This document shows, in pieces, positions 6,876 to 12,967 of a stretch of DNA of 13,324 bases. The stretch is from assembly GCA_021106655.1 (NCBI GenBank), contig JAIOTT010000360.1, positions 1-13,324 on the forward strand. The letters are read 5' to 3'. The notes under the pieces are model-generated. The model saw only the letters and a list, made by a program, of their open reading frames with translations. It was not told the DNA's origin and searched no databases. The stretch's first letter is position 1. Each line of letters begins with the position of its first letter. The translations under genes were made by a program, and so were the position numbers. The stretch comes from Bacteroidales bacterium. Its GTDB lineage: Bacteria; Bacteroidota; Bacteroidia; Bacteroidales; SMBSF77.

Positions 6876-8120
6876 ATGAAGAAAAAATTTACTTATATTA
6901 TTATTGCACTCTTAGCAGTAGTAATTCTGATATGGTATTTTACCAGGGATGAAAAAGGAGGAAGCATTGCAATTCTATCTCCTGTAGAAGAAGGAGAATT
7001 CAGGATAAATGTTACTACCACCGGAGAGCTGGAAGCAAAAAATTCAGAGAAAATTTATGGGCCTGCTGGATTACGTGCTGTAAGGATTTGGCAGGTAAAA
7101 ATAGAAGATATCATTCCTGACGGAACGGTTGTAGATTCAGGTGATTATGTTGCTACACTCGACAGAACAGAAATTAGTAATACCATGAAAGACGTTGAAA
7201 ATGAGCTTGAAAAACTTGAATCACAATTCACAAAAACAAAACTTGATACCTCATTGGAAATGAGAAATGCACGGGATGAACTTATCAACCTTAAGTATTC
7301 AATGGAAGAACGGCAAATTGAACTTGAGCAATCAAAATATGAACCTCCTGCAACAATACGTCAGGTACGGATAAGCATGGAAAAAGCCGGACGTGCATAT
7401 GAACAAGCTTTAAAAAACTATAAATTGAGAAATGAAAAGTCAAAGGCAATCATTAAAGAAGTAAAAGCTTCACTTCAGCAGGCTCAAAGAAAATATCAGC
7501 AGATGGTGGATGTTTATGGAAAGTTTACAGTTAAAGCACCGCAATCGGGTATGGTGATTTACAAACGCAACTGGGATGGTAAAAAGCAGGGCGCTGGTGC
7601 AACATTGAGTTCCTGGGATAATGTTGTTGCTACTTTACCTGATCTCTCGAAAATGATATCGAAAACCTATGTTAATGAAATTGATATTAGTAAAGTTAAG
7701 ATAGGACAAGATGTTGAGATCGGAATAGATGCTTTTCCTGATAAAGTATACAGCGGAGAAGTAATTGAAGTTGCAAATATTGGACAACAGATGCGAAATA
7801 CTAATACAAAGGTATTTGAGGTAAAAATTGTTGTTAATGAGTTCGATACCATTTTGCGCCCGGCCATGACAACAAAAAATACTATTATTACAGCTGTATT
7901 CGATAGTGTTCTTTACCTCCCAATTGAAAGTATACATTTTGAGGATACAATAAGCTATGTGTATAAAACTAATGGCAAACTTGTAAAGCAGGAAGTGGAA
8001 GTCGGTAGAAGTAATGAGGATAAAATTATTATTAAAGAAGGTGTTGAAATTGGAGATGAAGTTTATTTACTACCCCCGGCCAATGCTGACAAGCTTAAAC
8101 TGAAGTTATTAATAAGATAG
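6876..8120 (+). CDS. Periplasmic adaptor of a tripartite efflux system (HlyD/MacA-like)
   Basis: Starting at ATG 6876, this 414-residue protein opens with MKKK and a membrane anchor (~5-22). The frame also allows GTG 6837, which adds 13 residues before the basic/hydrophobic start and lies almost at the predicted transcription start, so I prefer ATG. Layout: a first lipoyl-like half (~38-98, VTTTGELEAKN, then G-D-Y-V-A-T-L-D), a long charged coiled-coil hairpin (~100-212), the second lipoyl half (~215-252, KFTVKAPQSGMVIY), a beta-barrel (~258-345) and a membrane-proximal domain (~346-410, with VEVGRSNEDKIIIKEGVEIGDEVYLL). Adaptors of this family link an inner-membrane transporter to a TolC channel. 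The permease and the channel are encoded next, 165 bp and 1.66 kb downstream. The cargo is unknown. MacA versus another HlyD-type adaptor cannot be settled, though a MacB-type permease next door favours MacA. Confidence 0.88.
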   Translation: MKKKFTYIIIALLAVVILIWYFTRDEKGGSIAILSPVEEGEFRINVTTTGELEAKNSEKIYGPAGLRAVRIWQVKIEDIIPDGTVVDSGDYVATLDRTEISNTMKDVENELEKLESQFTKTKLDTSLEMRNARDELINLKYSMEERQIELEQSKYEPPATIRQVRISMEKAGRAYEQALKNYKLRNEKSKAIIKEVKASLQQAQRKYQQMVDVYGKFTVKAPQSGMVIYKRNWDGKKQGAGATLSSWDNVVATLPDLSKMISKTYVNEIDISKVKIGQDVEIGIDAFPDKVYSGEVIEVANIGQQMRNTNTKVFEVKIVVNEFDTILRPAMTTKNTIITAVFDSVLYLPIESIHFEDTISYVYKTNGKLVKQEVEVGRSNEDKIIIKEGVEIGDEVYLLPPANADKLKLKLLIR

Positions 8121-8135
8121 TTGTGTTATTGTCAG

Positions 8136-8279
8136 GATACTAAAAAAGAGTCACAAGATATGAGATTATGAGATATGAGAAAAAGATATAATTATTCAAT
8201 TATACAAAGATACAATGAGGAATTGTACTTAATACTCAATACTTGATACCCAATACTCAAACCTTGATACTAAAAAAGA
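8136..8279. repeat. Composite intergenic element, copy 1, bounded by 14-bp direct repeats
   Basis: gatactaaaaaaga occurs exactly at 8136-8149 and 8266-8279 and brackets the block. Inside are an agatatgag/attatgag/atatgag array (8156-8179), a 21-bp core at 8188-8208 containing the small palindrome ataatt-attc-aattat, and an aatactcaatact-type array (8231-8270). The same order recurs at 9636-9766, beyond the permease gene, with an exact 21-bp match in the core. Confidence 0.8.
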
Positions 8280-8285
8280 CATAAT

Positions 8286-9632
8286 TTGGAAAGATTCATA
8301 TACATAGTCAACATTGCCATTGAAGCGGTTTTTGTAAATAAATCCCGCTCTATCCTAACTGCACTTGGGATAATTTTTGGTGTTGCTGCAGTGATAGCTA
8401 TGATGGCAATTGGTAATGGCGCTCAGCAGGAAATACTTGAACAAATGAAAATGGTAGGGGTAAATAATATTGTTATTACTCCTAAATCAGAAGAGGATAA
8501 AAGCGAAAATGAAGAAGATGATGGTCAAATGGCCGTTAAAGAGAAATACTCTCCAAAACTGACATTAAAAGATGCTCAGAGCATAAAAAAAATAATTCCT
8601 ACTGTTGAAAGAGTATGTCCTGAAGTAAGTTTTGAGACTTATCTTCAAAAAGGAGGGCAACGTGGTAAAGCAAAAGTAGCAGGTATTACTCCCGATTTTT
8701 TTAAAGTGTTTAACCTGGATCTTTCTGAAGGAGAAATGTTTAATATTAAACAACTGAAGGATGGAAAAGCTGTATGTATCATTGGCCCCGACATACAAGC
8801 CAAGTTTTTTCTGGATGAAGAAGCTGTTGGCAAATATATTAAATGTGGCTTCATCTGGCTGAAAGTTGTAGGTGTTTTAGAAAATCGCAGCGTAAGTGAA
8901 GCTGTTAGTGCAAATCTTGGTATTGATGAATATAATAAAACCGTTTTTGCACCTATCCAGACTTTATTACGGAGGTTTAAAGATCGATCGCTTATTACCG
9001 GATCTTCACTGCATGGAGGAGGTGTTATTATTTCAGGACGATCAATGTTTTCCTTTGGATCCTCAGAGGAACAAAATGATTATAATCAACTTAACAAAAT
9101 TGTGGTGCAGGTTAAAGAAACAGATCAACTCATACCTACAACTGAAATATTGAAAAAGATGATCGCTCGCCGACATTCAGGAGTTGATGATTTTGAAATC
9201 AAGGTCCCGGAGCTGCTCTTGAGGCAGGAACAAAGAACAAAAGACATTTTTAATATCGTCCTTGGTGCGATCGCAAGCATTTCGCTGATAGTTGGTGGTA
9301 TTGGAATTATGAATATAATGTTGGCATCTGTAATGGAGAGGATTAAAGAAATTGGAATTCGTAAAGCAACAGGTGCCACAAAAAAAGATATTATTTTTCA
9401 GTTTCTTGCCGAGGCTACAATGATAAGCTTAAGTGGTGGGATAATTGGGATTTTTTTGGGCATAGCACTTTCAAAACTGATTACAGAGATTACAGATATT
9501 CAAACTATAATTTCCGGATTTTCAATTGTGATTTCATTTGGCGTATCTGCAACAGTAGGAATACTCTTTGGCTATATGCCTGCAAGGAAAGCAGCCAGAC
9601 AAGATGCTGTTGATTCATTGAGACACGAGTAG
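8286..9632 (+). CDS. MacB/FtsX-type ABC transporter permease
   Basis: This 448-residue protein has the MacB permease layout. Helix 1 (~22-44) lies inside the typical NKSRSILTALGIIFGVAAVIAM start, followed by a periplasmic domain (~45-320) and three C-terminal helices (~324-348, 372-398, 407-430). The cytoplasmic coupling segment ERIKEIGIRKATGATKKDI (351-369) and the tail PARKAARQDAVDSLRHE are signatures of the family. It lacks the ATPase domain that E. coli MacB carries at its N-terminus, and no separate ATPase gene is present in the window. MacB-type permeases do not move cargo through themselves but drive export from the periplasm through TolC. The start must be TTG 8286: in-frame stops at 8265 and 8271 exclude an upstream start, and the first ATG would cut into helix 1. 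It lies between two related intergenic elements and between adaptor and channel genes. Substrate unknown. Confidence 0.9.
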   Translation: MERFIYIVNIAIEAVFVNKSRSILTALGIIFGVAAVIAMMAIGNGAQQEILEQMKMVGVNNIVITPKSEEDKSENEEDDGQMAVKEKYSPKLTLKDAQSIKKIIPTVERVCPEVSFETYLQKGGQRGKAKVAGITPDFFKVFNLDLSEGEMFNIKQLKDGKAVCIIGPDIQAKFFLDEEAVGKYIKCGFIWLKVVGVLENRSVSEAVSANLGIDEYNKTVFAPIQTLLRRFKDRSLITGSSLHGGGVIISGRSMFSFGSSEEQNDYNQLNKIVVQVKETDQLIPTTEILKKMIARRHSGVDDFEIKVPELLLRQEQRTKDIFNIVLGAIASISLIVGGIGIMNIMLASVMERIKEIGIRKATGATKKDIIFQFLAEATMISLSGGIIGIFLGIALSKLITEITDIQTIISGFSIVISFGVSATVGILFGYMPARKAARQDAVDSLRHE

Positions 9633-9635
9633 AAA

Positions 9636-9766
9636 AGAGATGTGAGATGAAAGACTAAGAGATTGTGAGACTGAGAGATAATTATTCAATTATACAAATA
9701 AAAAGATCAATGATTCACTGATAACTGAGTTTTGATACTCAATACTCATATCTTAATACTTAGAAA
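9636..9766. repeat. Composite intergenic element, copy 2
   Basis: It has the same order of parts as 8136-8279: a gag-rich array (gagatgtgagatgaaag, gagattgtgag, 9636-9677), the identical 21-bp core at 9678-9698, then a gatactcaatactcatatctt-like array (9734-9760). atactcaatact is shared exactly (8232-8243 and 9735-9746). The 14-bp bounding repeats of copy 1 are not present here. Confidence 0.75.
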
Positions 9767-9777
9767 AATACATAAAT

Positions 9778-11262
9778 ATGGCAGATAGAACAAAATGGTT
9801 ATTTTCTTTTATTCTAATATTGCTTATTAATTCCGGACTTAAGGCACAGAATGAAGTTAAAAAGCTTAATCTCGATGAAGTAGTTCGAATTGCCTTGAGT
9901 CAATCAAGAGATGCACTGGCTGCAAAACATCGTTTCAGATCGAGTTTCTGGGAGTTTAAAAGCTATCGCGCTACATATATGCCTATGTTAACCCTGGATG
10001 CTGTTGTCCCGAATCTTCAGAGATCTATTAATAAATATACACAGCCTGATGGTAGTGAAACCTTTCTTCAACAGGCCTATACGAGTTATTCTATTGATAT
10101 GTCGCTTTCAAAAACTATTGGCTATACCGGCGGACAGATATTTATGAGATCAGGGCTTCAGAGAATGGATAATTTCGGTGATTCAACAGTCACATCATAT
10201 CTTACCACCCCGATTACAATTGGATATAATCAACCCATTTTTAGTTACAACAGGTATAAGTGGCTTAATATGATTGAACCACTAAGGTATGATGAAGCTA
10301 AGCGAAAATATTTGGAGGACAGGGAACAAATAGCCATTACTGCTACAAACCTGTTTTTTAATTTACTTATTGAACAAATTAATGAGAAGATTGCCTTAAC
10401 TAATCAGGCAAATTACGATACTCTTTATAAAATAGCACAGGGGCGCTACAATCTTGGCAAGATTGCAGAAAATGAGTTATTGCAGCTTGAATTAAGTCTA
10501 CTGCGAGCCCATGCCAACGTTGAGAGTGTTAAGCTGGATCTGGAAATGAATATTTTTAAATTGAAATCTTTTCTTGGCCTTCAGAATGATCAAAAGATTG
10601 AACTAATTCAACCAACAGAAAGCATTGATTTAGTTGTTGATGTTCAACAGGCATTGGCAGAAGCTTATAAAAACCGATCTGATGCTCTTTCTTTTGAGCG
10701 AAGAATTATTGAAGCTGAAAGTGAGGTGAACAGGGCAAAAATGGAAAACCGCTTTAATGCCAATATTTATGCTCAGTTTGGATTAAACCAGAGTGCAGAT
10801 TTTCTTGTAGATGCATATAACAATCCTTTGGATGACCAGCAATTAATACTTGGCCTTGAAATACCAATTCTCGACTGGGGGCTAGCTAAAGGAAGGATAA
10901 AAATGGCAGAATCAAACCGGGAGCTGGTGAAAACAAATGTTGAACAGCAGATCATTGATTTTGAGCAAGAGGTTTTTCTTAAGGTTATGCAATTCAATAT
11001 GCAGGCAAAGCAGTTACTTATTGCAGGAAAATCTGATACTGTTGCCCACAAACGTTATGATGTTACTAAACAAAGGTATTTAATTGGAAAAATAAATATT
11101 ACAGATCTTAATATTGCCCAAACGGAAATGGATAATGCAAAACAGTCATTTATAAGCACTTTGCGAGCTTACTGGAGAAGTTATTATGAACTTCGTAAAC
11201 TAAGCTTGTATGATTTTCCCAATAATAAGATCCTGATTTTTGACATTGAAGAGATCATGTGA
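9778..11262 (+). CDS. TolC-like outer-membrane efflux channel
   Basis: This 494-residue protein starts with a Sec signal peptide (W-L-F-S-F-I-L-I-L-L-I-N-S-G-L-K-A, cleavage before Gln24). Two outer-membrane-efflux repeats follow: residues ~30-250, beginning LNLDEVVRIALSQSRD, and ~285-475, beginning QQALAEAYKNRSDALSFERRIIEAE. Both contain the long heptad-rich helices that build the periplasmic tunnel, and the motif I-P-I-L-D-W-G-L-A-K-G is characteristic of the second repeat. Three copies assemble into a channel through the outer membrane and dock to an HlyD/MacA adaptor. The length matches TolC. It closes the adaptor-permease-channel set, 145 bp behind the permease. That spacing would permit its own promoter, but no TAnnTTTG element was seen there, so readthrough from 6821 is the simplest view. 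Confidence 0.9.
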   Translation: MADRTKWLFSFILILLINSGLKAQNEVKKLNLDEVVRIALSQSRDALAAKHRFRSSFWEFKSYRATYMPMLTLDAVVPNLQRSINKYTQPDGSETFLQQAYTSYSIDMSLSKTIGYTGGQIFMRSGLQRMDNFGDSTVTSYLTTPITIGYNQPIFSYNRYKWLNMIEPLRYDEAKRKYLEDREQIAITATNLFFNLLIEQINEKIALTNQANYDTLYKIAQGRYNLGKIAENELLQLELSLLRAHANVESVKLDLEMNIFKLKSFLGLQNDQKIELIQPTESIDLVVDVQQALAEAYKNRSDALSFERRIIEAESEVNRAKMENRFNANIYAQFGLNQSADFLVDAYNNPLDDQQLILGLEIPILDWGLAKGRIKMAESNRELVKTNVEQQIIDFEQEVFLKVMQFNMQAKQLLIAGKSDTVAHKRYDVTKQRYLIGKINITDLNIAQTEMDNAKQSFISTLRAYWRSYYELRKLSLYDFPNNKILIFDIEEIM

Positions 11263-11310
11263 TGTTCAATTAATCATTAATAATTAAGCATTTATAATTA
11301 ACAATTATAT
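11263..11310. repeat. AT-only word repeat upstream of the peroxiredoxin
   Basis: The spacer consists of attaat, taataattaa and ataattaacaattat variants, which are self-complementary in part. It could act as an intrinsic terminator for the efflux operon or be another degenerate short-word array. It is too AT-rich for a firm call. Confidence 0.4.
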
Positions 11311-11318
11311 TATCTTTG
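11311..11318 (+). promoter_or_regulatory. Probable -7 element of the peroxiredoxin promoter
   Basis: TATCTTTG matches TAnnTTTG and lies 41 bp before the ATG. No TTG is present 17-23 bp upstream, so the -33 part is poor and an activator may be needed. I saw no clear binding site for a peroxide regulator. Confidence 0.45.
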
Positions 11319-11359
11319 TAATTACTAAAGCATTAAGATATAAACTAAAATTCAAAATT

Positions 11360-11995
11360 ATGTCGGTATTAGTTGGTAAAAAGGCTCCACTATTTGAAGC
11401 TGATGCAGTAATCAATGGGAGTGAATTTGTAGAAAAATTTTCATTGGAACAGTATATTGGGAAAAAGCATGTAATATTTTTCTTTTACCCATTAGATTTT
11501 ACCTTCGTTTGCCCAACGGAGATCATTGCTTTTCAAAAAAAGATGGATGAATTTGAAAAGAGAAATGTTGCAGTTGTGGGCTGCTCTGTTGATTCTAAGT
11601 TTTCACACTGGAGTTGGCTGAATACTGAATTAAAAGATGGTGGGATTAAAGGTGTGAAATTTCCACTGGTTTCTGACCTTTCAAAAACGATATCAGAAAA
11701 TTTTGATGTCCTTGCCGGAGAGTATGATTATAATGAAAACGGAGAAATGGTTTTTAATGGTGATGCTGTTGCATACAGGGGATTATTCCTGATTGATATT
11801 CAGGGCACTGTTCGACATCAGCTTGTTAATGACCTTCCACTTGGCAGGAGTATAGATGAAGCGTTGAGAATGGTTGATGCTCTTCAGTATTTTGAAGAAA
11901 ACGGGGAAGTTTGCCCGGCTGATTGGCATCCGGGAGAAGATGCTATGAAAGCAACACAGGAAGGAGTTGCTTCATATCTGGATACTCATAAGTAA
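11360..11995 (+). CDS. Typical 2-Cys peroxiredoxin (AhpC/Prx1 type)
   Basis: This 211-residue cytoplasmic enzyme reduces hydrogen peroxide, alkyl hydroperoxides and probably peroxynitrite. The peroxidatic site is P44-L-D-F-T48-F-V-C51-P, with the P-xxx-T-xx-C pattern, and Arg140 in AYRGLFLID is the conserved active-site arginine. The resolving cysteine is C185 in GEVCPADW, so it works as a disulfide-linked homodimer. GG-x-x-G at 94-98 and a C-terminal YLDTHK resemble, but do not exactly match, the GGLG and YF motifs of peroxide-sensitive enzymes. A segment of about 8 extra residues (YDYNENGEMVFNGD) lies before AYRGL. No reductase gene (ahpF or thioredoxin reductase) is adjacent, so the electron donor is unknown. 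It is transcribed alone and converges on mazG with only 19 bp between stop codons. It is close to ahpC, but I leave the symbol empty because Prx1-type homologues share these features. Confidence 0.95.
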   Translation: MSVLVGKKAPLFEADAVINGSEFVEKFSLEQYIGKKHVIFFFYPLDFTFVCPTEIIAFQKKMDEFEKRNVAVVGCSVDSKFSHWSWLNTELKDGGIKGVKFPLVSDLSKTISENFDVLAGEYDYNENGEMVFNGDAVAYRGLFLIDIQGTVRHQLVNDLPLGRSIDEALRMVDALQYFEENGEVCPADWHPGEDAMKATQEGVASYLDTHK

Positions 11996-12014
11996 AAATA
12001 CTTTGAAATCCGAT

Positions 12015-12785
12015 TTATTCTATATTTTTTGCTTCATTCCAGAAAACATCCATCTCACTTAAACTCATTTCATGAAGTGATTTATTGAGTTTTTTGGCAT
12101 TTTCTTCAAGATATTTAAAGCGGTGAATAAATTTCTTATTTGTCATTTCCAGAGCATTCTCTGGGTTAATATCTAAAAATCTGGCATAGTTGATGAGTGC
12201 AAACATCAAATCACCAAACTCTCCTTCCATCTTAGCTTTATCAGAATTACCTTCAGTTTCAATTTTGAATTCATTAAGTTCCTCAAGAACTTTTTCCCAT
12301 ACTTGCTCAGGTTTTTCCCAATCAAAGCCAACTCCTCTGACTTTTTCTTGTATACGGTATGCTTTTACAAGAGCAGGTAGTGAGACTGGTACTCCTGATA
12401 ATACTGATTTATTGCCCTCTCTCAGCTTGATCTTCTCCCAATTATCTTTAACATCCTGAGCCCCATTCACAACTACATCACTATAAATATGCGGATGACG
12501 GTTTATTAGTTTAGCAGAGATATCCTTGATTACATCAGTTATATTAAATGATTTTTTTTCTGAACCAATCTTAGCGTAAAACACAATATGAAGTAAAAGA
12601 TCACCCAACTCTTTCCTGATCCCATCCAAATCCTTTTCAAGAATAGCATCTGATAATTCATATGTTTCTTCTATTGTAAGATGCCTGAGGCTTTCAAATG
12701 TTTGTTTTTTATCCCACGGGCAGTTGTCTCGCAATGTGTCCATTATTTCAAGTAATTCCCTAAATGCATCAAGACTTTCTTTCAT
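12015..12785 (-). CDS. mazG: Nucleoside triphosphate pyrophosphohydrolase MazG
   Basis: This 256-residue protein carries two tandem MazG domains, like the E. coli enzyme. Domain 1 has the conserved CPWD at 22-25, the metal-binding helix E39-E40-x-x-E43 and E59-L-G-D62. Domain 2 repeats the pattern with E168-E169-x-x-E172 and E189-F-G-D192, and the linker contains GVPVSLPALVKAYRIQEKVRGVGFDW, a very typical MazG stretch. It hydrolyses NTPs and dNTPs to monophosphates and pyrophosphate, which helps remove damaged nucleotides and, in E. coli, affects ppGpp-linked responses. Start ATG at 12785 is preceded by agga, a modest ribosome-binding match. It converges with the peroxiredoxin gene and is divergent from the PagL-like gene. 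No mazEF toxin pair is nearby, so it acts as a stand-alone housekeeping gene here. Confidence 0.95.
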   Translation of the reverse strand: MKESLDAFRELLEIMDTLRDNCPWDKKQTFESLRHLTIEETYELSDAILEKDLDGIRKELGDLLLHIVFYAKIGSEKKSFNITDVIKDISAKLINRHPHIYSDVVVNGAQDVKDNWEKIKLREGNKSVLSGVPVSLPALVKAYRIQEKVRGVGFDWEKPEQVWEKVLEELNEFKIETEGNSDKAKMEGEFGDLMFALINYARFLDINPENALEMTNKKFIHRFKYLEENAKKLNKSLHEMSLSEMDVFWNEAKNIE

Positions 12786-12801
12786 ATCCTAAAATTTTTG
12801 T

Positions 12802-12831
12802 CAAAAGTAAGCATTTACTTCAATAGTCAAA
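12802..12831 (-). promoter_or_regulatory. Bacteroidota-type promoter for mazG
   Basis: On the minus strand, TTTG (12831-12828), an 18-bp spacer and TACTTTTG (12809-12802) match the phylum consensus closely, the best promoter match in the window. The predicted transcript has a very short leader of about 10-12 nt. Confidence 0.65.
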
Positions 12832-12850
12832 CTTGAAAACATATAACACT

Positions 12851-12885
12851 AAACCCTTATACCTTAAACCTTCTACCTTATACCT
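12851..12885 (-). repeat. Heptamer tandem array, second site
   Basis: Read on the minus strand, five contiguous heptamers stand at 12885-12851: aggtata, aggtaga, aggttta, aggtata, agggttt. They belong to the same family as the array at 3547-3588 but have diverged more. The array sits between the divergent promoters of mazG and the PagL-like gene. Confidence 0.85.
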
Positions 12886-12887
12886 GA

Positions 12888-12914
12888 TTGTCTGAGTTAT
12901 TTTTTATAGTTTTG
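12888..12914 (+). promoter_or_regulatory. Candidate promoter of the PagL-like gene
   Basis: TAGTTTTG at 12907-12914 matches TAnnTTTG. A TTG stands at 12888-12890 with a 16-bp spacer, slightly short of the usual range. Transcription would begin near 12920, giving a leader of about 48 nt to the TTG start at 12968. Confidence 0.5.
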
Positions 12915-12967
12915 CCTTTCCCAATAAGATATATCAAAATTAATACAGGGAAATAAAATCTACATAT

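Noticed and set aside
11996..12014. Bidirectional terminator between peroxiredoxin and mazG
   Set aside because: Only 19 bp separate the stops and no inverted repeat is visible there; any terminator would have to lie inside the facing gene.
12015..12785. Toxin-antitoxin context for mazG
   Set aside because: No mazE or mazF-like small gene is adjacent; mazG alone is a housekeeping nucleotide pyrophosphohydrolase.
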